Assembly: GCA_905178155.1 (NCBI GenBank)
Contig: CAJINV010000004.1
Coordinates: forward strand, 1,794,341-1,846,716
Direction of reading: 5' to 3'
DNA from: Amoebophrya sp. A120
Taxonomy: Eukaryota > Sar > Dinophyceae > Syndiniales > Amoebophryaceae
DNA length: 52,376 nucleotides
Shown in pieces: positions 20,570 through 32,356 of this stretch. A program made the translations under genes and the position numbers. The stretch's first letter is position 1; every line of letters begins with the position of its first letter. The notes beneath the pieces are model-generated. The model saw nothing but the letters and a program-made list of their open reading frames with translations. It made no database searches and was not told the DNA's origin.

Positions 20570-22956
20570 CAAGATAGAAGGACAGATGAAGATGATACAA
20601 CTGAAGGTGAAGATGAAGAAGCTGGACACTTCCAGTTCGTGTGTTGCTGTTTCGGAAGAAAGGAAGTGTCAGGCTTGTTGCTGATAGACATCGTCGTTAG
20701 TTGATGTTGATGAAATGGAAGCGGCTCCATGATGAAACCTGAGTACATCTAATTACAAGCTCCTCGGACATCAGGGTGGAAGAAAATGATGCCGCATACT
20801 CGACGGGAATTCACAGATACCTGTGTCTGCTTCAGCTGTTCACAGTCTCACTCCTGCTCATGCGTGTTCACCATTAAGCCGCAACATTTTGAAAGCAACT
20901 CGGCTGCGTTTTGTTCAATTTGACCGTGTGCCTTGCGGTGCCTACCTGCAGCAATACCTTGCGCGCAAGGGGGGTCGCGGCGTTTGCCAAGCGCCGCCAG
21001 TGCGCCGCGCTGTAAGCTTGCGCGCGGCCGCCCGGCCGGTTTCCCGCCGCCGAAGTAGGCGCCTGCGTGGAGGCGCGCGCCGCAATGGTTTTTCGCCTGG
21101 CATCCGGAAAGAGCGGCGGGGCTTGGTTGTTCAAAATTGCGGCCCGGCGCCATTTGCTTCAGCCGGGCGCGGGCCGAAGCCCGTGCCGCTAGGGCTCGCG
21201 AATGGCAGCGCCGGAAACGTCCGCGGCTTCGGAAGGTTCCGCCTTAGTGGGGGGCGCTGGCTTCATTGCATTGGAGTTCGACAGGTACGGCGGCCCCGCT
21301 GCTGGGGCAACAGCCGCAGCAGGAAGGAAGCTAAAACCAGCCGCAGCGCGAGGAGCCGCAGGGCCCCACTACGTGCCAACCTTCTGTGGAGTTTGGGCGA
21401 GAGGCCGAATGCTTCCACGACGCAGGTCGACCGGTTGGCGAACGAGGTGAGTTTGCTCGAGCAACCTCCCAATGGCAAAACGTTAGTCGAGGCGAACAGC
21501 GAAGCGGAAGCAGGCGAACAGTTCCACGCGGCCAATCTTCCCGATGGCCACGGACTACCGGCCTCGCTCTTAGAGTGGCAGCCCTTGGCGCCTGTTCCCG
21601 AGGTGTGGGGGGGGCAACGCGGCCCGGATTGGGCCGCGTCCGCATTGCGTTCCCCTTGAAGCCGTCGCAGTCTATGACAGACAGGCGAAAAGTGGCAGGG
21701 GCTAACCATTCCCGGGCCCGTGGCGTGTTGCGCCCCAACCCCAGCGCGGGCGTGAAACCTGCCCGGAAGAATTTCTGCAAGCAGCTCCGCCTGCGCGATG
21801 GGGATGAAAAGGCGCAGTCGGATTGTTCGCCCACTAATCATAGGCACAGGAAGAAGCCGCTGAATGACCGCACCCCGCGCGGCTGCGTGGCATATCGGAG
21901 GCGCGCCCACGAATTGCATGGCATGCAGGTCGGCCGCCGCATGAATTCCGGGCCGAGCGGCCGTGAAAGAGCTCGCGCCGGTGCGCGTGTGCAGAAAATC
22001 GCTCCGAGATAAGCCGCCGCGCCCTTGCCGGCGAAAAGAAAAGGAGGCGCGTGGCGCCCGAGATCAGCCCGGCGGGCGCGGCGAAGCAAAAAGCCCGCGG
22101 GCTCAGCCACGACAGGGCCGCCAGCAGAGTGGTGCGGGAGCTAGCAGACGGCGCGGACGGGGCGAAAAGATGGCGCGTGGGGCTCAGATGTGCCGCGTGC
22201 AATATTGCAACCAAGGAAGCGCGGCCACATTGATGACGGGCAGGGAGTCCCCGGCCGCCCCCTCTTGGTTTGCCTCGGCTTGTGCGGGGTGGGTGCTTGG
22301 GCACCGGCGCATCGCTGCGACGCAGGGCGCAGGGCGCGCGGCGCTTTGCGCCTATCATTTCACGGAATGGACATGAAACTGCGTCGCGCCCTGGTCATGC
22401 GCGACCGGCCTCCTGGCTTTGGCCAGCGACTTTGTGTACCAGGGCCGGTTGGGCCAAAGAAAGCGCGGGCACGCGGCGCTGTCCGTTGTATCTATAATAC
22501 TTACTCGGACGCTGCAGCCGGGGGTGGCGAAGCTGACTGTTGCTCTTCGCGATGATACCCCTCCTCCTCCGTTGTGGGGCTCCCTCTGGTATGATATTTG
22601 GCATTTACTTTTTTTGCAAGCACGCATGGTGGCAAATGTTTTGTACATGCGGCTCTCGCGGCTACCCTCATTATTGTCATTCGGTGATCGTGACGCAGCG
22701 GGTGATGTTCTGAGTCTGACGTCAACCGTGGTGGTGCTACAACTTGCGTATAATAAAGACGCTGAGATCATAGTTTTCATGCGTGCGCTTATCCATGCGT
22801 CTTCACGTTGACCGAATTTGTACGAGGAGTTTACCAACCCTCAGAGAGGTAGTCCCTTGGCTCGGCCCTTGTATGTATCTAGGCCTCTATTCGTTCTAGC
22901 CAACTCAACACCAACCGCCCGACAAATAGAGTCCCAAACAAGGACGACGAGGTCCA
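20570..22956. other. Intergenic region with a GC-rich island
   Basis: About 20930-22450 is markedly GC-rich, with long overlapping Arg/Ala-rich open frames in several frames and on both strands, as expected from base composition rather than coding. There are no introners here, although every confirmed gene has them. The flanks have ordinary composition. I recognise no rRNA, tRNA or transposase. Confidence 0.55.
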
Positions 22957-25900
22957 ATGGCTGCTCGCGAGGACATGTCTCCGATGTTGCCACCTCCCGG
23001 CGGTGATGGTACTTCTATTGCGCATCATCTCGCCGAAGACGAGTTTCCTCGTGAAGTAAATCTGCCCCATGCAACTGCGGAAGTTGCGGCCCATCAGCTG
23101 CAACATGCCAATATAGAAGTGCCCACCGACCCCGCCATCTTCGACGTGGAAGAGTTTTCGCGTCAGCCCTCCGACTACCACCCCTCGCCCATCACGTCGA
23201 ACCGCGGTCCACTGAAACCTCCTGTCTCCTCGCTACCGCCAACTTCGGTGACGCAGCATAGTACGATGACCGCAACTCCGCCGATCGTTCTGAGCACGGG
23301 TCGTGTTCTTGGACCAGGTACAACTAGCGACGGCGTGGTGGGTTTCGCGCCCAACAGCTCTGAGGACGAGAGCCAAAGCATGTTGGGAGGTGGTTCTCAT
23401 CTGAGTAGTAGAGGACCAGCGTATTTTTCCAAGCCTCCGCACATGTTGACATCATCTTCACCCGCGATTGCACTTGGAGGAAACAAACCCGTATTCCTGT
23501 TTTCCGATCTCAGTAAGAAAACGTCGAAAATAAACCTGTCACCAACCCCAGCCGCCGAAGCAATGGCTAGTACACCGCATCAATTAATACATGGACCTCC
23601 TGGTCGTGCGCCGACCATGCCTTCACCTGCGTCAGCCGCAAGCAAAACCCCTTCGGAAGTGAGTGGGGCAGGTGCTGCTGTGATCGTTGGGACCGGTGCG
23701 GCGAGTTCGAGCAGGTCGAAAACGGAGGCTGTTGCACCTCCCGTGCTCTTGCTTCCGCCTGGAGCAGGCGCATTTCAGCCAGCGCCGCGAGCTGTGCTTT
23801 CCGGTGGAGCTCCTGCGCCGTTGCCGTCAATTGGAAAAATTATGATGCCGACGTCGAACGTGAGTAGTTTCGAATTCGATGCCGTACCAACATCGCAACA
23901 TCAAAAGGAAGGACTCCTCGGCCAACAGCCACCTGTTGCACCTTTATCGTCTGCGCACTTCGCTCGAACGGGCTCCTTTCAAACGGCTGAAGCCGCGCTC
24001 GAGGACACTGGCAACTATAATTTTCGTGTCCAGCAAAACCAAAATCGTGGGGGAGAGACGAAGGGCAGCTCGCTTGGCGGTAAGGAATTAAACTACATGG
24101 GACCATCTTCTTCTTCGTTCCAATACGAACATCAACAAGTGCCCAACTTCGCTGCAGCAGCTTCGTCCAACGCTGATGCTACGACAGCCGATGAAAACTT
24201 TGCATCCATTGCTGGTAAAGGAGTTGTTGGTGTAGGTGTTGCTGGCCCTCGAGGCGGCCTACCGGCTATGATGCTTGGTGGACCTGGTAGTACAAGAGCC
24301 GGGCAGCTTCAGCAGCTGCAGCAGCAGCCCCCGACTTTCACCTTTGGAGCGCCTGCCGCTGCTGTAGGAACCACGGCCGGACCGATTATACCCTCCTCGT
24401 CCTACGCCGGCCCACCTCCTGGCAGTAGCACAGCCCCCGCACTGGCACAAGGTGTTGAAAACAAGCCGCCGCGGTCGCATCTGCTGGAAGTGGGATTTTC
24501 CGAGTTGGAAATGTATGAGGGATCGAAATTTCCACCGAAATCTATGTTCACCAAATCCAAGTATGTCGTGCTTTCCCGCACGCTGCCACGACAGGAGCCG
24601 CTCGCCAAATTGCGCTGGCCGGCCAAGGAGTCGGACGTGTTGCTCAGCAAGTCCGCAGTGACGGCGAGGCCCGGGGACCGCGTGTTTTCGCAGCCGTTTG
24701 ACCACAACAACATCTTCACGGATGGAGATGGTGATGGGTCGACTGACGGAGGTGGGAAAAAGCAAAAGCAGATTCGAATCGAGTTCGACTTTGGAACATC
24801 AGGGAGCAAAACACGAAATTCGGGAAAATCTCCCATATCGGGAGACGCGGTTGACCGGCGGCCAGATTGGGAGAGCCAGGCGGCGGTTGCAAGTTACCCG
24901 CTGGAGTATCAGAAAATTATAAGTGCGCATGATCATTTCACCGGACCACAGGCACAGGCATCATCGGCAACAGCGTCTTCAAGAAGTAGTACATCTGTCA
25001 ACAAGAAGCGAAAAATTTCTCTTGATGGCCACGGGTCGTCCTCATCGAGTTGCGCGACTGGCACCCTGCGGGATTTTGCCCAGCTGGACGAGAAGCGGTG
25101 TCAGGAGGAGCCAAATTTGCTACTGCTCCGACCCACGAGCGCACATGAGTTTCTCGTTCTAGACGTTTGGTTGCTTACCGAGTCTATGACTTCTTCAGAA
25201 CAACTATTCCCTGAAAATTAACCATCCCGATCCAATTTGTCATGCGAAACATGTAGTGAAGTCTGTGTTTGTCATGCAAAAAGTGCCTGGGGATGGTTAA
25301 TTTTCATGGGATAGCAACGACTCGTCGGGAGGGTATCCCTTGACCTGCGGGCAGCGCTGCAGGTACTTACAACTTACACATGCTGAATTCTTATGTATTG
25401 ACGAAGTACAAATGAAGGGCCGCAAGGCCCCATGCAGTGGATTCATGCTGTGTCGAAACATAGTGGACGTCGGAATGTTCGAACTAGTGAATGGCTCAAG
25501 CTTGATTGGGATTTTGAACAGCACTGACCAAGACCGCCATTCTCTTTTTGATATCACGAGTACCTATCAAAATCGTCCAGGGTTTCTCCTACACCGAGCA
25601 GGAGCACGGGCACCCCATTTACGCCAAAGACCTGGAGCTAGTATGCATTGCAAAATTATCGTACTAGTATAAATTGTAATTGCATCACAAATTTTGCATA
25701 AAGGAAAAGTGAAATTTGTCATGCTGACTCACCTAAAAAGGGACATTTGTCATGCCTGATCGCAATTACTACGAGCGCGATACTTTTGCACAGAATAGCT
25801 AGTCGGCCGCGTTTATCTCCAAAGCGTTCGTTACCGCGCCGCCCCGGAACCGGTGACCAGCATTTTCAGCGCAAGTCAGTCGCAGACGGAAATCTCTCTC

Positions 25901-27589
25901 GAGTGGCAAGTCTTCGACGACAGCCAGGTGTCGTCTTTCACGGTCTTTTATCAAATGTAAAAATGTCTGGGTCTGGAAGATTGCCAGGTTTGTCATGCAC
26001 ATTTTGCATGACTCCTGCTGTCTGTGATGCATGCCCTAGCATCACAGATTTCGTGAGGGCTTCCTGACGCCTATACCGCATGACAAATGCTCTTTTCGTG
26101 TAGCAAGACTTGGACTCTCTGTCTCTTTGCTACTCATGCAATACAGATTTTTTTAGAATCCAAAATCAGCATGACAAGTCGGATTCTTCCAGACCGAGAC
26201 ATTTTTACGGTTGATATCTTTCAACGCAGCGCCAGCGCCGACCGCAACACCTGGGAAGTCGTCGCGGACTGCGTGCGCGAGCCGCGCTTCGTGGTGAGGG
26301 AAAATTTGGTTGGGAATTCCGACTATCACTTCCAAGTCACCGCAAACAACCAGTGCGGGGTGGGAATGCTGGACACCAAAAACAGCAGCGGGCTTTCTGT
26401 GAAAACGGCTCCAACCGTGCCGGAGCCGGTTTCTGCGGAGAGCTTTACACTGGAGGCACCGGCGAAGAAGGTACTTCTATCAAGGATTTTTATTCTTCTT
26501 TTGAGTTTTTTGTTGCACCACGACTTACAGGCCCATTTTTAATATAAATAAATTTTCCCCGCGACCGTTCCACCTTCAGTTCAGGGTCACCTTCGACGTG
26601 TAGTTTTATTTTGTTCGCTGTGAATGAAAGTAGATCTCTGACACCGGCAATAAATCAGGACCGCCTGGAACTTTCCTGGCGTCGTCCGCGCACCGACGGG
26701 GGGAGCAGGATCTTGTTTTACCGCGTTTGGATATGAAAGTGCACAATTCCCCCTCGTTCTCATTTCTCATGCAAAATCGCAATTTCAGTTGTTCCCTTGT
26801 ATCACTATTTATGCATGAGAAATTCTGGAAACCCAAACAGTACCACGTTAGGTTCTTTTTAGATTTGTCATGCATAGGCTCCATGTGAGCTGGTGTTTGT
26901 ATTGCTGTTCATGCCATACAAATGAGGGGCTGTGCACTGTCATATTGGATGTGCAAGATTGCGAACTGCTCCTACTGGACGGATTTGATGCCCAAAGACA
27001 CCCTGTGGACCGACCTGGGCATATCCTGAGCAAAAACGTCACCACCCCATAGTCACGATGGGAAATTTGCTAGACAAATCAGCCAACTTTGGTTGTTGCA
27101 CATGACAAGTTTGGCCCCGTAGTGTCATCGTGTGTAGCAAGTTCAGCAGCGTGGTCACAGATCTTGCGCATCATGCCGCTTTGAGCATGACAAATTCCAA
27201 AACGCGCTTAGACAATGCCTCTCATGGGGCTCCGCATGAGAAACATTTTTCAGCATGCGGATTTGCATTACAAATAGGGGATGATGGTGATGGCACCTCG
27301 GTGTCTGCCTGACCTACCCCCCCTGCGTGTCAAGCCATCTGCGGCCTGGGGCAGAGGGGGTGGCAAAGTGTGCTGCAATTCCTTTGGCATTACAACTACG
27401 GGGTGGGGACGTTTTTAGATACGATAGGGCAGCGTGTCCAGCTACGACAACGAGGGGACGTGTGACACCTTTGCCTGCAAGGTGGAGCCCGTTGTGAAGA
27501 CGTCCCGCTATTCCTTCCGGATTTTCGCCGTGAATCGGGTTGGATACTCGAAGCCGAGCGCCACAGAGTTGAAAGTGGTGTATGTGTAG
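22957..27589 (+). CDS. Protein with two fibronectin type III domains, 1,016 aa
   Basis: Exons: 22957-25204, 25319-25362, 25581-25641, 25803-25948, 26222-26470, 26659-26731, 26950-27021, 27432-27589 (TAG); 3,051 nt. Residues 1 to about 750 are Pro/Ser/Gly/Gln-rich and probably disordered; no signal peptide is visible. Two FN3 domains follow. The first, about 795-896, runs from PEPVTSIFSASQ through ISLEW and SSFTVF to NSDYHFQVTANNQCGVG. The second, about 900-1016, runs from PEPVSAESF through DRLELSWRRP and ILFYRVW to YSFRIFAVNRVGYSKPS. Both show the Trp in strand B and the Tyr-x-Phe-x-(V/I)-x-A-x-N in strand F. A protein-interaction or adhesion-like role is inference. Five introners lie in the last quarter, four of them within or beside the FN3 folds. 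Confidence 0.85.
25205..25313 (+). mobile_element. IE-13, family F introner
   Basis: Only 109 bp. Ends are TATTCCCTGAAAATTAACCA and the inverse TGGTTAATTTTCATGGGATA. The TSD is ACAAC/GCAAC (4 of 5). It holds two direct TTTGTCATGC cores. Excision joins MTSSEQ to RLVGR. Confidence 0.92.
25363..25580 (+). other. GT-AG intron in the FN3 gene
   Basis: CAG|GTACTT ... CGTCCAG|GGT, phase 0 on both sides, joins ...DLRAALQ to GFSYTEQ. No inverted repeats. Confidence 0.75.
25642..25797 (-). mobile_element. IE-14, family A introner, reverse
   Basis: Starts TATGCATTGCAAAATTATCG and ends CGATACTTTTGCACAGAATA. The TSD is GCTAG (25637-25641 and 25798-25802). Excision joins AKDLEL to VGRVYL. Confidence 0.94.
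25949..26216 (+). mobile_element. IE-15, family B introner
   Basis: Nearly identical over its length to IE-2, which lies 20 kb away in another gene. The TSD is TCTTT (25944-25948 and 26217-26221). Excision joins SSFTVF to QRSASAD inside the first FN3 domain. Confidence 0.95.
26471..26658 (+). other. GT-AG intron in the FN3 gene
   Basis: AAG|GTACTT ... AATCAG|GAC, phase 0, joins EAPAKK to DRLELSW inside the second FN3 domain. Confidence 0.75.
26732..26944 (+). mobile_element. IE-16, family G introner
   Basis: Ends TATGAAAGTGCACAATTCCC and the inverse ...GGGGCTGTGCACTGTCATA. The TSD is TTGGA (26727-26731 and 26945-26949). Excision gives FYRVWMCKIA. Same family as IE-37. Confidence 0.94.
27022..27426 (+). 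mobile_element. IE-17, family H introner, extended copy
   Basis: Ends TATCCTGAGCAAAAACGTCA and ...GGGACGTTTTTAGATACGATA. The TSD is GGGCA (27017-27021 and 27427-27431). At 405 bp it is about 125 bp longer than its relative IE-38. The extra part lies in the right half (about 27280-27400). Confidence 0.93.
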
Positions 27590-28282
27590 TAGTTTTCGCC
27601 TTTTCATCTTGGCTCGCTACCTCCTTTCTTGCAATTGAAAGAGACTGCGCCTAATGTTCTCGGCCGAGAGATGTCGTCGATTATTGGACACACACACACA
27701 CACACACACACACCAATCCATTATGAAGAACATGAATATGATCCCAGTACCAGTTTGCTATCATACACGCCACGAGCAACGTGAAGGTAAAACTGATTCA
27801 GGCGATGTTATTGGAGTCGTGACTTAGTTCTTTTTCACACCATTCATACATTCCTCGTGAAAATGAGATCCATCCTTTTTTTTTGACGCGCAACCTCTTC
27901 GGCGGGCATGGGACTTCTTCTCGAGATCGCCAAACTGGAGTGATTCAACAGAGGTGGTGAGTTGATTTATTGAAAAAAATTCAAAGAAGGGCACAAAACA
28001 ACGACGAGCTAAAGCCGGCTTTTTTTGCAAATTATGTCGCGGGAGTGATGAAATAAACTACTTTTTCTGCAAATGCGATCGGCGGTTCTTCCACTGCCAC
28101 GACCATGACGTGCACGACTGTATTTTTGTTTCGTTTTTTTTTCCAACGACCCAATCTACATTTTGTCGTAATAGAGTCGAGGGAGAGCTCCTTCTTGGAC
28201 AACATCCTGTGATGGAGGTGCGAGAAGTTGTGAAGAAATCGGAATAAATAGATACGTAACTTCACACCATTTCCAAGAAAAG
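27590..28282. other. Intergenic region between the FN3 and RING-TRAF genes
   Basis: About 690 bp with no supported gene. It contains a CA microsatellite at 27689-27713 and several T-rich runs. Confidence 0.6.
27689..27713. repeat. (CA)n microsatellite
   Basis: About twelve uninterrupted CA dinucleotides 100 bp after the FN3 gene stop codon. Confidence 0.95.
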
Positions 28283-31200
28283 ATGGAGCTCATCGACCCG
28301 ACTTCCTCTCTCGCCTCCCAGGCAACCTGTCCGGTGTGCCTCGAGTTGATCGACACCGTCGCTCACGAGGCCACCTGTTGCGGCCGCCTCGCGTGCGCCG
28401 TTTGCGCGGGAAAACTAGCCACGCGACCCAACTGCTTCAACTGCCGGAAACCGCTGGGGACGGAATTTCGCTTCCAGAAAAGTCTGTTCGCGACGAGACT
28501 TTTGCAACAGGAGCAGGTGCGCTGCAAGAGCTGTGCAGGCGTGATGACCATGGCGGAGTGGCGAAAACACGTGAAAATCACTGACCGCGACTGGGTCGAC
28601 ACTTTTCCTTGTCCACACGTCCGCAGGAAGTGCGTGCACGAAAATTGCGAGTTTGAAGGAAATATCAAATGCAAAAGTGTCTGGGTCTGGAACAATGCAA
28701 GATTTGTCATGCATATTTCTCATGGCCCATGATGCCTGTAATGCATGACTTAGCATCGCAGACTTTTAGAGGGCTTCCGGATGCATCTTCCGCATGAGAA
28801 ATGCCCTGTCCGTGTAGCACAAATTATACCCCTCTTGCTGGTCATGCAATACAAATTTTTTTAAAGTCCAAAAACAGCATGACAAGTTGCAATCTTCCAG
28901 ACCCAGACATTTTTACATTTGATAGGAAATTTGGCGGAAATGAAACACCACGTGGCGAGGGAATGCTCGGAGGTAATACGTATTGATAGTGATAAAGAGT
29001 TGTCGCGCACAACGACATACTCTACTCGGGGTGAGTTTCGCTTTCGATTACAACATGCTTATGTTTAAAAAAATTGTATATATAAGTGCAAAACGGTCAT
29101 ATATGATTTCTGCGTTTGTTCCTGATAGGACAAGCGTAACCTTCCGTTTTATCTTCCTCCCACTGCCCTAACCGCAGGGTTACCGCGCGCTGGACGCCGA
29201 GGCATGGCGGCTGTGTGGGGGCGCGGAAGGCCTACGAAAATCTATGTTCACCATTCAGCGCGTGTTGAAAAAGATCGACCCCACCATATGACTTGCTCAA
29301 ACGTTACAATCTCAAACGTTACAATAGAATCTGGAATTTGTGTCGCATGATGAGCATGACAGAGTCGCACAGCGTTCCATCTTTTGCAATACAAATTTCG
29401 CCAGATTGTCGTGGGGTTTAGGGCTCCGGAACTTGTCATGCGCAACCCTATGAGACTTGGCTAGATCATGCACTCTTGCATCACAGATTTCCATATTCTA
29501 TTGTAGTTCTTGAGATTGTAACACTTGAGCGGGTTATACACCAAAGCCATCGAAGAAGTTCCCGCGCTGGCGGCGAAATTGTGCGACGTGAAGATTTATC
29601 CTGTGCAAAAGTATCGTACTCGCACTAATCGCATTTATGCATGACAAATTTTTTTGTCAAGTTAAATCCGCATTACAGATTCCATTTGTCATGCTGGCCA
29701 AATTTGTAATGCGGTTTCTACTAGTACGATGCTTTTGCAATGCATAAGATTACCGCCAATGTGTTCATTTCCGCCGCAAAAGACTACGTGGACCACCTCC
29801 CGAACGGCTGTATCTTCACCTCCTACGTTGAGCTGGAGCAAGCCCCTTTCTCGGGGCCGTTGTTCACCCTGCTGACCAGACGCAAGCAGGTGCGGGAAGC
29901 GGTTCAAATAAATCCTCAGGAGAATCATGTTGCGGATCATGTGGACGAGGACGGCGCCGCATATGGAGTATTAAAACAGCAGCAAGAAGTAAAACCACAG
30001 GGGGAGGGGGAGGGCGAGCAAACTATACTCACAGTAAATTTCCCGCACAAACACGTACAAATGCTGTTTCTGCATGACAAAATTTTTCTGCATATTTTAG
30101 TTAGCATGACAAGTTGCTTCTTCTAAGTTGGTGAAATTTGTTTTGATGCATGTTGTAGATGTACGGGAAATTTGTATTGCATAAACTACTACAAAAACCA
30201 ACAAAGTCCCCATCTCCACGACCGCCGACCTGATCCGAACCGTTCGGGAGTGGGACCGGGTGCTGTATGCGTTGCAAATATGTCTGGGTGTGGAAAGATG
30301 GAACCTGTGCTGCTGCCTCTGGAAGATTCTAAAAAAAACTGTATTGCAGGAACAGCGAGAGCACTCTACCGTTTGCTACGCGGGAATGGCGTTTCTCATG
30401 CGGGAGAAGCATGATCAGGAAGGCCTAACAATAAAACCAGTGATAGAGATACTTCTACTCTTCGTTCTCGGGCATGCATTACAGTCACCGTAAGTCAAGC
30501 AAAATGTGCATGACAAACTCCTCCACTCATCCAGACCCGCCAGACACATTTGCAATGCATATGCTGTCCAAATGGCCGAAGCTGCCCGGAGAATTGAACC
30601 CACTGCAAGACTTCCAAGTCCGCAACGCGTACATTACGGTCGTAAAACTCTGCGTAGTAGGAACTGCAAATATGTCTGGGTCTGGGAGATTGCGAGATTT
30701 GTGTTTGTCATGGTAGACTGGCATGACTCCAAACTCTGTATTGCGTGCCCGCGAAGAGGTCCTGCTGTCTGTCATGCAAAAGCGCAGTTTCTCATGCGAA
30801 ATACGCAACTCTGAACCACGGAAAAACTTGTCATGCTGGGGAGCGCATTACAGTGTGCTCAATATTCCCCTCCTTCCATCACAAGTTTCCAGACGCAAAC
30901 ACATTTGCATCCGATACGTAGTGGACGACTACAATTTGCTCCCCTTCGCGGATCGGCCGAAACCGCAGGAAATCATCCGGGAAAGTAGAATGCAGTCCAG
31001 ACACTCGAACTTGCTCGGCCGCATAGACAGCAACGACTTCTCGCCCTGCTTCCAACAAGCGAAAGAAGCCTGGAAGCAAGCCGGATTTGAGCTGGGCGGG
31101 GGTGAGGAAGAAGAAGCGGGAAAGAGGAAGAGCCTGAAGAGAGGACATCAAGGGAAAACAAATGACAACACGCTGCCATCTACTTGTACTTCCTCTCCGT

Positions 31201-32356
31201 CGACAGGAACGATAACGAATCGGAGTCGGAGTCCGCGCCAGAATCGGAGAACCAGAAGCGACACAAAAAATACCGCCTCGACTACTTCTTCGAAGAACTC
31301 TGTCAACATCAACCAACCCTCGTCTCGCTGGAGCTGCTCGTCCAGTAGCAGCGTCGGAACCGAAAACGAACGAGCGCAGGGCTTGCTGCACTACCCATTG
31401 ACGCTATGCATTGCAAATATGTCTGGGTCTGGAAGGATGCGAACTTGTGATGCGCGTTTCACATGACACAAAAATCTGTCATTTGCATGGAAGCCAAAAG
31501 CTGCACATTTCTGGCCACCGAAAGAAGGGCTTTTTCGTGCGAATTACGCATTGAGAGACAAGACCTTCTAAAAACCTGTGGTGCTGGGGAGTGCATGGTT
31601 GCCCTTCTGGGTCATCCCAAAGCTGCATCACAAACCTCTGCATCCTTCCAGGCCCAGACATATTTGCATTTGATAAACGCAAACGCAAAGCAATGGCAGG
31701 CCCTCACTCGTTATCCTGTGCAAAAGTATCGTACTCGTACAAATGCAAGTCTTGCATTACAAATCTTGTTTCCAAGGCAAATCTGCATTTTACAAATTTT
31801 ATTTCTCATGCTGAGGAAATTTGTAAAATCAAAATGCATTTATACGAGTACGATACTTTTGCAGTTCATACTCGTACCGTTGCCGAAGCATTTCCGTCCA
31901 CCAGGATCATTGCAGAAGCCGCGGCCGAAGGTGGAACGACGATCTTCATCTCAAGGTGGATTGTTCGGCGAGGAGAGGACCTCATCTGCGCACAACGAGC
32001 ACGGAACAATCATGGCATCCTCGTGGGGGAGCCACCACCCGCGGCTTAGTGATTGCGACTTGGCGCAGCGAATAGAAGCACTGGAACGTAAAACAAGCCG
32101 GATGATCATGAGCGCACCACCAGAAGGAACGACGAGCACTTCTTGTTCATCTATGTTGCCCGCAGAAGCTTCCAGAGTCGCGCAGCACGCGACGAGAAGC
32201 TCGTTTACGAGGAACAAGAACTCAAGCACAACCACTTCTTCTGCCTCCTCTTCTGCACGACCTGCGGCGCAAGCAGAGCACGACGCGCGGAGTCAACAAC
32301 CTCGTCCCGTGCTGAACCTCAACTATAAACCCATATCGAGGGCTGTCAGGAGTTGA
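28283..32356 (+). CDS. RING and TRAF-type zinc-finger protein, 673 aa
   Basis: Exons: 28283-28662, 28930-28972, 29178-29286, 29544-29596, 29752-30025, 30189-30265, 30567-30657, 30922-31404, 31681-31711, 31876-32356 (TGA); 2,022 nt. The N-terminus has a RING finger with Cys16, 19, 33, 38, 41, 51 and 54. The His usually found after the third Cys (CGH) is Arg35, so the fourth ligand is missing or supplied by Cys32. A TRAF/SIAH-like zinc finger follows (about 80-140: RCKSCAGV, CPH, CVHENCEFEGN, then HHVARECSE). Such N-termini belong to E3 ubiquitin ligases. The rest is unrecognised, with a Ser/Thr-rich tail. Eight introners and one GT-AG intron interrupt it. Confidence 0.85.
28663..28924 (+). mobile_element. 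IE-18, family B introner
   Basis: Ends TATCAAATGCAAAAGTGTCT and the inverse ending TTTGATA. The TSD is GGAAA (28658-28662 and 28925-28929). It splits the TRAF-type finger; excision gives CEFEGNLAEM. Confidence 0.94.
28973..29177 (+). other. GT-AG intron in the RING-TRAF gene
   Basis: GAG|GTAATACG ... ACCGCAG|GGT, phase 0, joins ARECSE to GYRALDA. Confidence 0.75.
29287..29538 (+). mobile_element. IE-19, family I introner
   Basis: Ends TATGACTTGCTCAAACGTTA and the inverse ...TTGAGCGGGTTATA, with a second inverted TTACAATCTCAA block. The TSD is CACCA (29282-29286 and 29539-29543). Confidence 0.93.
29597..29746 (+). mobile_element. IE-20, family A introner, forward
   Basis: Starts TATCCTGTGCAAAAGTATCG and ends GCTTTTGCAATGCATA. 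The TSD is AGATT (29592-29596 and 29747-29751). Confidence 0.95.
30026..30183 (+). mobile_element. IE-21, family J introner
   Basis: Inner terminal repeat GTAAATTTCCCG against CGGGAAATTTGTATTGCATA. The TSD is AACTA (30021-30025 and 30184-30188). Excision joins GEQTT to KTNKV. Confidence 0.9.
30266..30561 (-). mobile_element. IE-22, family B introner, reverse
   Basis: Starts TATGCGTTGCAAATATGTCT and ends CATTTGCAATGCATA. The TSD is TGCTG (30261-30265 and 30562-30566). Excision joins WDRVL to SKWPK. Confidence 0.94.
30658..30916 (-). mobile_element. IE-23, family B introner, reverse
   Basis: Starts TAGGAACTGCAAATATGTCT and ends CATTTGCATCCGATA. The TSD is CGTAG (30653-30657 and 30917-30921). 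Excision joins KLCVV to DDYNL. Confidence 0.94.
31405..31675 (-). mobile_element. IE-24, family B introner, reverse
   Basis: Starts TATGCATTGCAAATATGTCT and ends CATATTTGCATTTGATA. The TSD is GACGC/AACGC (4 of 5). Only 31 coding bases separate it from IE-25 once the TSD is removed. Confidence 0.92.
31712..31870 (+). mobile_element. IE-25, family A introner, forward
   Basis: Starts TATCCTGTGCAAAAGTATCG and ends CGATACTTTTGCAGTTCATA. The TSD is CTCGT (31707-31711 and 31871-31875). This is one of the most complete family A copies. Confidence 0.96.

Noticed and set aside
20823-22358. Several 150-280-codon frames on both strands in the GC-rich island
   Set aside because: They overlap, are Arg/Ala/Pro-rich and are expected from base composition where stop codons are rare.
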